DNA from: a virus
Virus record (IMG/VR): IMGVR_UViG_3300046513_000257
Span: 1-39,973 of that record
Strand: one strand, 5' to 3'
DNA length: 39,973 nucleotides
Shown here: in pieces, positions 14,024-21,500 of the stretch
How the letters are laid out: each line of letters begins with the position of its first letter
Position numbering within the stretch: position 1 is the stretch's first letter
Program-made: the position numbers and the translations under genes
The notes under the pieces: model-generated
What the model was told of the DNA's origin: nothing
Databases searched by the model: none
What the model saw: only the letters and a program-made list of their open reading frames with translations

Positions 14024-14481
14024 CCCACACCCACGAAGACCGCATCGCCGAGCGCGATCCCTGCCTGTGCGTCGCCTACGGCTGCCCGCTTCTGGGCGTC
14101 ATGACCGGCTCGACCAGCGGCGCGAACGACTGGGCCTGCACGTTCCACGCGAACAAGCCGGCCACCCAGCTGCAGGACATCACCAGGATCATCAACCGCC
14201 ACCGCTGGCTGGCCGAGGCGATCACCAGCGTGCGCAGCATGGTGCCCGGCAATCCCAACCGCGCCAAGCTGCTCGAGCGGATCTGGAACGACTGCAACGT
14301 GAACGACCGACCCGAGCTGTACTGGAACCGGATCGAGACCGTGCGCCAGTGGACGAACCGGCTGGACAAGGCCCTGGACGACCTGGTCGCGCCCGAGCTG
14401 CAACCGGTGGCGATACCGCAGCAGGGCCTGCCGACGGACACCTGGCAGAACGCCGGGGCGTCGATACCGCTCTGGGCCTGA
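14020..14481 (+). CDS. Cys-containing early phage protein, unknown function
   Basis: The 153-residue product starts at GTG (14020), overlapping the previous TGA (GTGA). The N-terminal section DPCLCVAYGCPLLG...WACTFH (about residues 13-45) holds four Cys and one or two His arranged as a plausible zinc site. The rest is helical (TRIINRHRWLAEAITSVRSM; LYWNRIETVRQWTNRLDKAL). It lies between replication and Gp49/66-family genes. A DNA-binding accessory role is possible, not shown. Confidence 0.7.
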   Translation: MTHTHEDRIAERDPCLCVAYGCPLLGVMTGSTSGANDWACTFHANKPATQLQDITRIINRHRWLAEAITSVRSMVPGNPNRAKLLERIWNDCNVNDRPELYWNRIETVRQWTNRLDKALDDLVAPELQPVAIPQQGLPTDTWQNAGASIPLWA

Positions 14482-14539
14482 CGAGACCATTTCGCGCGCG
14501 AGCGCATCAACCGCAACACCAACCTGAAAGCGAGACCAC

Positions 14540-14902
14540 ATGAACCAGAACGACCAAGCCATCGAGCAGGAAATCCAAGCCAAGGGCAAGACCGCGCCGC
14601 GCGTTACGCCGACCGACATCGAGGCGAACATCGCCAGTGAACACTACTTCACGGCAGCCGATGGCGCGCGTGGTGTATCCGGCAACTACGACCCGCAGAA
14701 CGCCCTGCCTACCTTGGGCCTGCTCACCTTCTGCGTGCTGGTTCTGCGCAACGGCTTCACCGTCAGCGGTGAGAGCGCGTGCGCCAGCCCGGAGAACTTC
14801 GACGCCGAGATCGGCCGCAAGGTCGCGCGCCAGAACGCCGTGCAGAAGATCTGGCCGCTGATGGGGTACGCCCTCAAGCAGCAGCTGCACGACGCCACCT
14901 GA
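14540..14902 (+). CDS. N4 Gp49/Sf6 gene 66 family protein
   Basis: This 120-residue protein matches the family of N4 Gp49 and Sf6 gene 66 by its typical tail: TFCVLVLRNGFTVSGESACA, then SPENFDAEIGRKVARQNAVQ, then KIWPLMGYALKQQL (about 68-115). The N-terminal 60 residues carry TPTDIEANIASEHYFTAADG, also usual. The biological role of this widespread phage family is not established. It stands in the early right operon 58 bp after the previous gene. Confidence 0.85.
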   Translation: MNQNDQAIEQEIQAKGKTAPRVTPTDIEANIASEHYFTAADGARGVSGNYDPQNALPTLGLLTFCVLVLRNGFTVSGESACASPENFDAEIGRKVARQNAVQKIWPLMGYALKQQLHDAT

Positions 14903-14961
14903 CCAGCACCACCCCGCCCGGCCAGCCCGGGCGGCACAACAACGACAAGGAGAAACACCCC

Positions 14962-15438
14962 ATGAACATCCTCGCCATCGACATCGGCACCCAAACCGGC
15001 TGGGCCCGCAGCTCGCGCGCCGGCACGGTCACCAGCGGCAGCGAGTCGTTCGCCCCGCGCCGCATGGAACAGGCCGGCCAGCGCTGGCTGAAGTTCCGCG
15101 CCTTCCTGGCCGAGCAGCGCCTGCAGGCTGGCGAGATCCACGCGGTCTACTACGAGGATGTGAAGCAGCATGCCGGCACGCTGGCGGCGCACGTGTACGG
15201 CGGCTTCCTGGCCATGCTGGAGATGTGGTGCGCGGCGAACAACGTGCCCCTGCGCCCGGTCGGCGTAGGCGTCGTGAAGAAGCACTGGACCGGCAAGGGC
15301 AATGCCGACAAGGCCGCCATGTGCGAGACCGCGCGCGCCAAGGGCTTCCGGCCGAAGGACAACAACGAGGCCGATGCGCTGGCGATCCTGTCGCTGGCGC
15401 GGCACCTGGAAGGCGTGATGGAGCGGGAGGCAGCTTGA
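14962..15438 (+). CDS. RuvC-like Holliday junction resolvase
   Basis: The 158-residue protein has an RNase H-like fold signature: D7 in LAIDIGTQTGWA, E65 in VYYEDV, and E136/D138 in DNNEADALAIL, matching the acidic metal site of RuvC-type phage crossover junction endonucleases that cut four-way junctions during replication or before packaging. AAGGAG at proper distance supports the ATG at 14962; an upstream in-frame reading overlaps the Gp49/66 gene in another frame and is rejected. Its stop overlaps the TTG of the next gene. Confidence 0.87.
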   Translation: MNILAIDIGTQTGWARSSRAGTVTSGSESFAPRRMEQAGQRWLKFRAFLAEQRLQAGEIHAVYYEDVKQHAGTLAAHVYGGFLAMLEMWCAANNVPLRPVGVGVVKKHWTGKGNADKAAMCETARAKGFRPKDNNEADALAILSLARHLEGVMEREAA

Positions 15439-15734
15439 GCGAAAGGCGCAGTCCTCCATCCAGGGGCCTCGCGCGCGCACGCGCGTTTGGGCAGCGGGAC
15501 AGCGACATCCGTGTCGACTGGTTCCGCCTGCTCAACCAGCTGAAGGACGAGGGGTACAGCCTGTACGCGGTGTCGCATTTCACCGCGATCCCGAAGAGCA
15601 CCCTGATCGGCTACAAGAACGGCTCGCAGCCGTCGTATCACCAAGGCGTCTGCCTGCTGCAGTTCTGGTCCCAGGCCACCGGCAAGCTCCTTGCTGATGT
15701 GCCAACGATCAGCCAGTTTTCCTTCATGGCCTGA
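15435..15734 (+). CDS. HTH protein at the end of the early operon, candidate late regulator
   Basis: The 99-residue product starts at TTG (15435) inside the resolvase stop (TTGA), with GGGAGG upstream. After a basic N-terminus (SERRSPPSRGLARARAFGQR), residues about 34-80 form an HTH: DWFRLLNQLKDEGYSLYAVS, then HFTAIPKSTLIGYKNGSQPS. It is the last early gene, directly before the first copy of an 18-bp repeated element and the late virion genes, the position held by late activators such as lambda Q. That role is inference; the HTH is seen. Confidence 0.75.
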   Translation: MSERRSPPSRGLARARAFGQRDSDIRVDWFRLLNQLKDEGYSLYAVSHFTAIPKSTLIGYKNGSQPSYHQGVCLLQFWSQATGKLLADVPTISQFSFMA

Positions 15735-15741
15735 CGCGATT

Positions 15742-15774
15742 TAGTCGGGATTCCGACCGGCCGCCGCGCCGATA
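15742..15774 (+). promoter_or_regulatory. Repeated 18-bp element, copy A (candidate late promoter)
   Basis: TAGTCGGGATTCCGACCG (15742-15759) contains the dyad GTCGG-GATT-CCGAC. Six bases later GCGCCGATACT follows, similar to the sequence after the other copies. It sits 8 bp after the HTH gene stop and 76 bp before the first late gene. Confidence 0.55.
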
Positions 15775-15817
15775 CTCCGTGACGTTACCTTTGATCAACG
15801 TCATTCCGGAGTGAACC

Positions 15818-16261
15818 ATGACCAGAACCTCCCGCGTTACTGCCGTCCAGGTGCCAGGCGCCCAGCCGGCCGCCGAGCAGGCCACCACCAGCACCGCCGC
15901 CGCAGACCAGCAGCCGGACAACGGCGCAGCCGATGACCAGGGCGCCTCATCCGCGAGCGGAAAACCGGAAACGACCGAGCAGGCCACCACCAGCACCGAG
16001 TTCGACATCGAAGCCCTGCGCGCCCAGATTCGTGCCGAAGAGCAGGCCCGGGCCCGCGAGGAGCTGGCCAGCCAGATCGATGCGGCCGCCAGCCGGATCC
16101 AGGCCGCCAGCACCGTGACCGGCACGCCGGCCGCTGCCGCACCGCGCACCAGGGGCGACTACAAGGCCATGGGCGCCCACGAGGTCGACCCGACGACCCT
16201 GACCGCCCCGGTCATGACCCGCGATGGCTGGGTGTGCCCGGTCCCGCCGGAAAAGAAGTAA
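15818..16261 (+). CDS. First late gene product, low-complexity, unknown function
   Basis: The 147-residue protein is rich in Ala, Thr, Gln and Glu (residues 1-60 include two EQATTSTxF/A-type repeats), with a charged helix (about 65-100: EALRAQIRAEEQARAREELA) and a conserved-looking end, DYKAMGAHEVDPTTLTAPVM then TRDGWVCPVPPEKK. It precedes the portal gene cluster. Its disorder and helix recall scaffold-like or packaging accessory proteins, but a separate scaffold candidate exists downstream. Confidence 0.65.
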   Translation: MTRTSRVTAVQVPGAQPAAEQATTSTAAADQQPDNGAADDQGASSASGKPETTEQATTSTEFDIEALRAQIRAEEQARAREELASQIDAAASRIQAASTVTGTPAAAAPRTRGDYKAMGAHEVDPTTLTAPVMTRDGWVCPVPPEKK

Positions 16262-16299
16262 TCCCCATCACCACGATCAAGCACCGGAAGGAGGCTCCC

Positions 16300-16518
16300 A
16301 TGTGCGGAGGCAGCCCAGATTTACCAGCCGCGACAGACCCGACCGCCGAGCGCGAGCAAGCCGAGGCTGACGCCCAGGCCGCGGCCAACGCCAAATCGGC
16401 AGCGAACCGCCGCGCGAAGCGCAGCCAATCGCTGCTGGCGGCCGGCGCCCAGGGCTCGACCGGTGCCGTCGCGACCAGCAGCGTGCTGGCCACGGGCAAA
16501 GACAAGCTCGGAGGCTGA
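16300..16518 (+). CDS. Small virion-module protein upstream of the portal
   Basis: A 72-residue protein beginning MCGGSPDLPAATDPTAEREQ. Short MCGG-starting proteins, Ala/Glu-rich and helical, commonly occur just before portal genes in podovirus-type phages. GGAAGGAGG gives a strong ribosome-binding site for the ATG at 16300. Its N-terminal Cys is not in a lipobox. Exact role unknown; a minor head-tail component is possible. Confidence 0.7.
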   Translation: MCGGSPDLPAATDPTAEREQAEADAQAAANAKSAANRRAKRSQSLLAAGAQGSTGAVATSSVLATGKDKLGG

Positions 16519-16520
16519 CC

Positions 16521-18131
16521 ATGTCGCAAGAACTCGCAGCGCAGATCATGCGCAGGAAGGCGTCGCTCGAGCAGCTGCGCACGCCCCACGAACAGCTGTG
16601 GCGCGACTGCTTCGACTACTCGTTCCCCGAACGCGGCGACGGCTTCTATGGCGAGAAGAGCGATGCCGTCTCCCTGCAGGCCAAGCGCGCGCGGCTGATG
16701 GATTCGACCTCGACCGACTCGGGCCAGATCCTGGCGGCGGCCATCATGTCCGGCGGCACCCCCAGCAACTCCCGCTGGTTCGGCCTGTCCACCGGCCAGG
16801 ACACCGACGAGGAAAAGCGCTGGTTCGACGTGTGCGCCGAGACCATCTTCGAGAACATCCACGGCTCGAACTTCGACGCGGTCGGCTTCGAGGCCTGCAC
16901 CGACCTGGTCCCGGCCGGCTGGTTCGTGCTGTTCATCGACGTCGACCGCGAACAGGGCGGCTATCACTTCGACCTGTGGCCGCTGGCGTCGTGCTACATC
17001 GCCGCATCGAAGCCGGGCGGCCTGCCCGACACCCTGATCCGGTCGTACGAGCTGAGCGTCGAGCAGGCGGTCAAGGACTTCGGCGAGGCCAACCTCAGCG
17101 AGAAGGTACGCAAGCTGTTCAGCGAGGGCAAGGTGGACGAGAAGATCCGGTTCTGCCAGTCGATCTACCCGCGCAGCAGCCAGGCCAGCGGCGTGCGCGC
17201 CAAGAACCTGGCCTTCGCCTCGTGCCACGTCGAGGTCGACAGCAAGCAGATGGTGCGCGAATCCGGCTTCCACGAGTGCCCGTTCGTCGCGCCGCGCTGG
17301 TCCAAGCTACCCAACAGCGACTATGCGATCGGGCCGATGTTCCGCGCCCTGCCCGACGTCAAGCAGCTCAACCGCCTGGTCTACCTCGAGGACACCAACC
17401 TGGACATGGCCGTGTCGGGCATGTGGATTGCCGAGGACGACGGCGTGCTGAACCCGCGCACCGTCAAGGTCGGCCCGCGCAAGATCATCGTGGCCAACAG
17501 CGTCGACAGCATGAAGTCGCTGCAGAGCGGGGCCAAGTTCGACCTGTCGTTCACGAAGAAGGAGCAGCTGCAGGCCGCGATCCGCAAGACCCTGATGGCC
17601 GACCAGCTGGCTCCCCAGGACGGCCCGGTGCGCACGGCGACCGAGATCCACGTTCGCACGCAGATGATCCGCCAGCTGCTGGGCCCGATCTACGGCCGCA
17701 TGCAAGCCGAGTGGTACGCGCCGATGATCAACCGCTGCTTCGGCCTGGCGCTGCGCGCACCTGGTGTGCTGCCGCCGCCGCCGCAGTCGCTGGCCGGCCG
17801 CCAGTACAACGTGAAATTCGAATCGCCGAACGCCAAGGCCCAGAAGCTGGAAGAGGTCAACGCGGTCGAAACCTCGCTGGCGGCCGTCGGCCAGATCGCC
17901 GCAGCGACGCAGGACCCGAGCGTCTGGGACACGATCGATATCGAGGAGAGCGTCTCCGTCATCCTCGAGGGCCGCGGCGCGCCGGCGCGCGTCGGTCGGT
18001 CGAAGGAGGACATCCAGGCGATCCGCGAGAGCCGGGCCAAAGCCCAGCAGCAGGCGCAGCAGCAACAGCAGCAGGCTGACATGGCCCAGAAGATGGCGCC
18101 GCAGATGGCCAAGAACATGGCGCCAGCATGA
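16521..18131 (+). CDS. Portal protein, T7-type head-tail connector
   Basis: This 536-residue protein belongs to the head-to-tail connecting protein family of T7-like phages, forming the dodecameric ring through which DNA enters and leaves. Typical sections are the N-terminal helix SLEQLRTPHEQLWRDCFDYS (about 15-34), SGGTPSNSRWFGLS, the stem-core region with MFRALPDVKQLNRLVYLEDT, and RTATEIHVRTQMIRQLLGPI with YGRMQAEWYAPMINRCFGLA (about 373-418). A Gln-rich C-terminal tail (about 515-530) is seen. It follows its small leader gene by 2 bp and overlaps the next gene (ATGA). Confidence 0.93.
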   Translation: MSQELAAQIMRRKASLEQLRTPHEQLWRDCFDYSFPERGDGFYGEKSDAVSLQAKRARLMDSTSTDSGQILAAAIMSGGTPSNSRWFGLSTGQDTDEEKRWFDVCAETIFENIHGSNFDAVGFEACTDLVPAGWFVLFIDVDREQGGYHFDLWPLASCYIAASKPGGLPDTLIRSYELSVEQAVKDFGEANLSEKVRKLFSEGKVDEKIRFCQSIYPRSSQASGVRAKNLAFASCHVEVDSKQMVRESGFHECPFVAPRWSKLPNSDYAIGPMFRALPDVKQLNRLVYLEDTNLDMAVSGMWIAEDDGVLNPRTVKVGPRKIIVANSVDSMKSLQSGAKFDLSFTKKEQLQAAIRKTLMADQLAPQDGPVRTATEIHVRTQMIRQLLGPIYGRMQAEWYAPMINRCFGLALRAPGVLPPPPQSLAGRQYNVKFESPNAKAQKLEEVNAVETSLAAVGQIAAATQDPSVWDTIDIEESVSVILEGRGAPARVGRSKEDIQAIRESRAKAQQQAQQQQQQADMAQKMAPQMAKNMAPA

Positions 18132-18373
18132 GCCGAAACCAGTCCCACACCCCAGGCCCGCTGGAATACAAGGCCCTTTTCGAGGATGACGCGCGGGGCG
18201 TCGCCATTCTTGAGCACCTGACCCAGGCCTTTGCGCGCCCCGCCGTCGTCAAGGGCGGCATCGATGCGGTGCTCGAAACCTACCAGCGTGACGGCCAGCG
18301 CCGCGTGCTGGAATTCATCGTCAACCAGATCAACCGCGCCCACGGCGTGGACGTCAACAACCAGGAGGAATAG
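18128..18373 (+). CDS. Bbp19-like small phage protein
   Basis: The 81-residue product (containing YKALFEDDARGVAILEHLTQ, then FARPAVVKGGIDAVLETYQR and DGQRRVLEFIVNQINRA) resembles the small protein next to the portal gene in BPP-1-like phages (Bbp19 type): a short helical protein with an F..D..G..IL..L signature. The role is not established; placement between portal and scaffold suggests head assembly. Its ATG overlaps the portal stop. Confidence 0.65.
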   Translation: MSRNQSHTPGPLEYKALFEDDARGVAILEHLTQAFARPAVVKGGIDAVLETYQRDGQRRVLEFIVNQINRAHGVDVNNQEE

Positions 18374-18376
18374 AGC

Positions 18377-19255
18377 ATGTTCATCAAGCGGTTCATTCAA
18401 CGTTTCCGTTACATGGAGCAGGCCGGAGGGGATCCGGCCCCGGGCGGCGCACCAGCAACCCCGCCTGCGGAGCCAGCACCAGGCGCACCAGCTACGCCTG
18501 CCGCCCCGGCCACTCCGCCGGCGTCGGTGCTCGCCGGCGGCGGCGCGCCGGACGGGGCGCCCTCCACCGACTTCATCCCCGAGAAGCTGCGCGTCATGAA
18601 GGACGACGGCACCCTGGACATGGATGCCTCCTCGCGCAAGCTGGCCGAAGCCTACGGCAGCCTGGAAAAGCGCTTCGGCGCCGGCGATGTGCCGCCCAAG
18701 GAGGCGAGCGAGTACAAGATCACCGTGCCCGACGCATTCAAGGAAGCGTTCGACCCTGCCACCGACAAGGGCATGCAGGGCTTCCTGTCCGCCGCCCTGG
18801 CCGAAGGCATGACCCAGAAGCAGGTCGACCTCGTCATGGCCAAGTATTTCGAGATGGCCCCGCAGCTCGTCGCCGGCGCCGCCCAATATGACGCCAACAC
18901 CGCCACCGCTGAACTGAAAAAAACATGGGCCACCGACGCAGATTTCAACCGCAATGTCCGAAACGCCTACGTCGGTACCAACGCCGCCGCGCAAAAAGCC
19001 GGCCTGGACGTCGCCGAAATTATGAACGGGTCACTCGGTAACAACCCGCAGTTCCTGCGCCTGATGGCCGCTCTGGGACCGGAGTTCCAGGAAGACCCGG
19101 GCGCCGGCGGCGCGAGCATGGTCACTCAGGACGACGTCAATACGCTGATGGCATCCGAGGCTTACACGAACCCGCGCCACCCTGAACACGCGAAGGTGAG
19201 CGCGAAGATCCAGCAGTACTTCAACCGCAAGTACGGCACCGAGGCCGCGGCCTGA
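18377..19255 (+). CDS. Capsid scaffolding protein
   Basis: The 292-residue protein lies between portal and capsid genes as T7 gene 9 does. It has a Pro/Ala-rich linker (about 17-60), then FIPEKLRVMKDDGTLDMDAS (a motif of T7-type capsid assembly proteins), a helical body (SRKLAEAYGSLEKRFGAGDV; GFLSAALAEGMTQKQVDLVM) and a C-terminal region, MVTQDDVNTLMASEAYTNPR, with KVSAKIQQYFNRKYG, the usual capsid-contacting end. GAGGAA precedes the ATG. An intrinsic terminator follows 21 bp after the stop. Confidence 0.82.
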   Translation: MFIKRFIQRFRYMEQAGGDPAPGGAPATPPAEPAPGAPATPAAPATPPASVLAGGGAPDGAPSTDFIPEKLRVMKDDGTLDMDASSRKLAEAYGSLEKRFGAGDVPPKEASEYKITVPDAFKEAFDPATDKGMQGFLSAALAEGMTQKQVDLVMAKYFEMAPQLVAGAAQYDANTATAELKKTWATDADFNRNVRNAYVGTNAAAQKAGLDVAEIMNGSLGNNPQFLRLMAALGPEFQEDPGAGGASMVTQDDVNTLMASEAYTNPRHPEHAKVSAKIQQYFNRKYGTEAAA

Positions 19256-19276
19256 CCGTTCCCATCACCCCTACCA

Positions 19277-19301
19277 GGCCCGCCAGCACGCGGGCCTTTT
19301 T
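19277..19301 (+). terminator. Intrinsic terminator after the scaffold gene
   Basis: GGCCCGC (19277-19283), a 6-nt loop and GCGGGCC (19290-19296) give a perfect 7-bp GC stem followed by TTTTT. Transcription stopping here implies that the capsid gene needs a further promoter, consistent with the repeated element 16 bp downstream. Confidence 0.9.
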
Positions 19302-19316
19302 CATTCCCCGCGCAAA

Positions 19317-19351
19317 TAGTCGGGATTCCGACCGCCCATCAGCGCAATCAT
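19317..19351 (+). promoter_or_regulatory. Repeated 18-bp element, copy B (candidate late promoter)
   Basis: TAGTCGGGATTCCGACCG at 19317-19334, identical to copies A and C. Seven bases later GCGCAATCATT follows, nearly the same as at copy C. It lies between the terminator and the major capsid gene, 175 bp before that ATG. The rest of this 236-bp gap shows no gene. Confidence 0.6.
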
Positions 19352-19491
19352 TGCCAGCAATCAAGGCCTGCGGTGGCGCGCAGACAACCTTCAAGCCCGC
19401 AGCCTTCGCATAACAGCCGATGCGATGGTCGTAACACAGGCCCGGTGACGGACAACCTGAAGGCGACTTCCTCACCTTTTGGAGATACAAC

Positions 19492-20358
19492 ATGCCCGCT
19501 TCAATCACCCAAGCTTTCGTCCAGCAGTTCGACACCACGATCCGGCTGCAAGCACAGCAAAAGACCTCGCGCTTCGAGTCGCGCGTCACCGACCGTGGCA
19601 CGATCACCGGCGAATCGTTCACCGCCAATAAGCTCGGCACGATCGAGGACACCCCGGAAAACACCGTGCGCCACGGCGACACCGTGTGGGGCGACATGAC
19701 CCACTCGACCCGCGTGGCCCTCATGCGCGACTTCTACCAGGCCCTGCCGGTCGACCGCGCTGATGAGCCGAAGGTGCTGGCCAACCCGAACGGCGACTAC
19801 ATGAGCTCGCTGCTCGCCGCCTGGAACCGTCGCAAGGACGGCATCATCTACGCCGCCGGCCTGGGCAACTCGCAGACGAAGGACGGCTCGCTGATCGCGC
19901 TGCCGGCCGGCCAGAAGATCGTGGCCGGCGGCACCGGATTCACCAAGGCCAAGCTGATCACGTCCAAGAAGATCTTCCGTGCCAACGAGTGCGACGACCA
20001 AGCCGACGATCCGCAGGAGCTGTACATCACCTACACCTCGGAAATGCTCGAGGACATCCTGGCCGACACCACACTGACCAGCGCCGACTTCCTGGCCGTG
20101 CGCATGCTTCAGGACGGCAACGTCGCCGGCAAGTGGATGGGCTACAACTGGGTGCCGTACGAGAAAGTCAACAACGTCGCCGGCACCTACAGCGCGATGG
20201 CCTGGGCGAAGAAGGCAATCCACTTCGGCACCGGCTTCTTCGAAGGCAAGAGCCAACGCCGCGGCGACAAGAAGGACACGATGCAGGTGTCGGCGGCCGG
20301 TTCGGTCGGCGCCGTGCGTGTCTGGGAAGACGCTGTGGTCCAGATCGACTTCGTCTAA
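19492..20358 (+). CDS. Major capsid protein
   Basis: The 288-residue product begins MPASITQAFVQQFDTTIRLQ and is followed by a small decoration candidate, like the MCP/cement pair of BPP-1. It lacks a protease or delta domain at the N-terminus, consistent with a separate scaffold protein. Segments ANPNGDYMSSLLAAWNRRKD and NVAGKWMGYNWVPYEKVNNV fit the phage capsid family of BPP-1-like podoviruses (HK97 fold). TTGGAG lies ahead of the ATG. It may be transcribed independently of the portal-scaffold block because a terminator and the 18-bp element lie between them. Confidence 0.87.
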   Translation: MPASITQAFVQQFDTTIRLQAQQKTSRFESRVTDRGTITGESFTANKLGTIEDTPENTVRHGDTVWGDMTHSTRVALMRDFYQALPVDRADEPKVLANPNGDYMSSLLAAWNRRKDGIIYAAGLGNSQTKDGSLIALPAGQKIVAGGTGFTKAKLITSKKIFRANECDDQADDPQELYITYTSEMLEDILADTTLTSADFLAVRMLQDGNVAGKWMGYNWVPYEKVNNVAGTYSAMAWAKKAIHFGTGFFEGKSQRRGDKKDTMQVSAAGSVGAVRVWEDAVVQIDFV

Positions 20359-20393
20359 TCAACGCATCCACCTCAATCTCATAGGAGCCAATC

Positions 20394-20849
20394 ATGGCTG
20401 AAACCAACACCACCCAAGCGGCCAAGCTGGTCGCGAGGACCAAGCTGCTGCCGCACGAGTCCCATGGCCGCGTGCGCGGCTTGAACGCGAAGATGCCGGC
20501 CGCCTTCGCGCAGATGGCGATCAACGACACCATCTTCATCGGCCGCATCCCGGCCGGCGCGCGCATCCTGGGCGACGGTATCGTCAGCTGCGGCGCCGGT
20601 ACCGCGACCTGCACCCTCGACATCGGCCTGCGCGAGACCGCGACCGGCACCGTCCTGAACGCCACCGGCCTGGCCACCGGCGTCGACGTGGCGGCCGCCG
20701 GCATCAAGCCGATCGCCAACGGCGCCTATATCACCGCCGGCGCCGAGTACGTCACCCTGGTCGAGTGCGATGTCTACGCCACCGTCAAGACCGCCGTGCT
20801 CGCGGCGAACCAGGCGCTCAAGTTCGAGATTCCCTACCAGGCCGACTGA
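20394..20849 (+). CDS. Probable capsid cement/decoration protein
   Basis: The 151-residue product has a helical start (TQAAKLVARTKLLPHESHGR) and a beta-rich body with alternating Gly, Thr and Ala (IPAGARILGDGIVSCGAGTA; TLDIGLRETATGTVLNATGL), typical of jelly-roll decoration or minor capsid proteins. In BPP-1 the equivalent position next to the capsid gene is held by the cementing protein Bbp16. The assignment rests on position and composition. A strong terminator follows 37 bp after its stop. Confidence 0.7.
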   Translation: MAETNTTQAAKLVARTKLLPHESHGRVRGLNAKMPAAFAQMAINDTIFIGRIPAGARILGDGIVSCGAGTATCTLDIGLRETATGTVLNATGLATGVDVAAAGIKPIANGAYITAGAEYVTLVECDVYATVKTAVLAANQALKFEIPYQAD

Positions 20850-20886
20850 CCTGCAACCGTTGTCTCCTACCCCTCGGGGTATTTCG

Positions 20887-20911
20887 CCGGGGCCTTGTGC
20901 CCCGGTTTTTT
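20887..20911 (+). terminator. Intrinsic terminator after the capsid/cement genes
   Basis: CCGGGGC (20887-20893), CTTGT loop and GCCCCGG (20899-20905) form a perfect stem followed by TTTTTT. The next gene starts at 20926, so either read-through or an unseen promoter supplies the tail genes. Partial termination after the capsid gene, giving excess capsid transcript, is known in T7. Confidence 0.9.
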
Positions 20912-20925
20912 CTTGAAGGGCCGAT

Positions 20926-21492
20926 ATGTCCAGCTCCGTTTCAATCTGCTCCAACGCGCTTGTGATGCTCGGCGGCGCGCCGTTCAGTTCCTTCGATGAG
21001 GCGAAGCCGCACGTGCGCATCGCCGCCAACCTCTACCCGAGCGTGCGTGACGACGTGCTGCGGCTGCACAGCTGGAACTGCGCGACCGACCGCGTGATGC
21101 TCGCGCCGATGGCGAACCCGCCAGCCTTCGATTTCGCGTACCAGTTCCAGCTGCCTGGCGACTGGCTGCGCACGCTGCAAGTGGGGAGCAAGGGCGATCC
21201 GCTCGAGTACCGCATGGAACGCCAGCGGATCCTGGCCAACGTGACCGTCCTGCCGCTGGTCTACTGCTTCCGCAACACGGTGGAGGACACCTGGACGACC
21301 AACCTGATCCATGTGATGGAGCTGGCCATGGCCGCCAAGATGGCGTATGCCGTGACCTCCTCGACCTCGGTTCGCGACAGCTATCGCGACGAATTCGCGC
21401 GCGAGTTCAAGGTGGCCAAGGCCATCGACGGCCAGGACGATCCGCCGGAAGAGTTCGAAGTCGGCACGTTCGTTGAATCCCGTTTCGCGTAG
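20926..21492 (+). CDS. Tail tubular protein A-like (gp11 type)
   Basis: The 188-residue protein matches the T7 gp11 family, the ring attached below the portal. Visible family features: SICSNALVMLGGAPFSSFDE at the start (ALxxLGxxPI-type), a YPSVRDDVLRLHSWNCATDR segment (about 38-57; the R...L..H.WNFA pattern), FAYQFQLPGDWLRTLQV, and the VHVMELAMAAKMAY-like helix near 127-140. It directly precedes the nozzle gene, as in T7. Confidence 0.88.
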   Translation: MSSSVSICSNALVMLGGAPFSSFDEAKPHVRIAANLYPSVRDDVLRLHSWNCATDRVMLAPMANPPAFDFAYQFQLPGDWLRTLQVGSKGDPLEYRMERQRILANVTVLPLVYCFRNTVEDTWTTNLIHVMELAMAAKMAYAVTSSTSVRDSYRDEFAREFKVAKAIDGQDDPPEEFEVGTFVESRFA

Positions 21493-21500
21493 GAGCCAGC

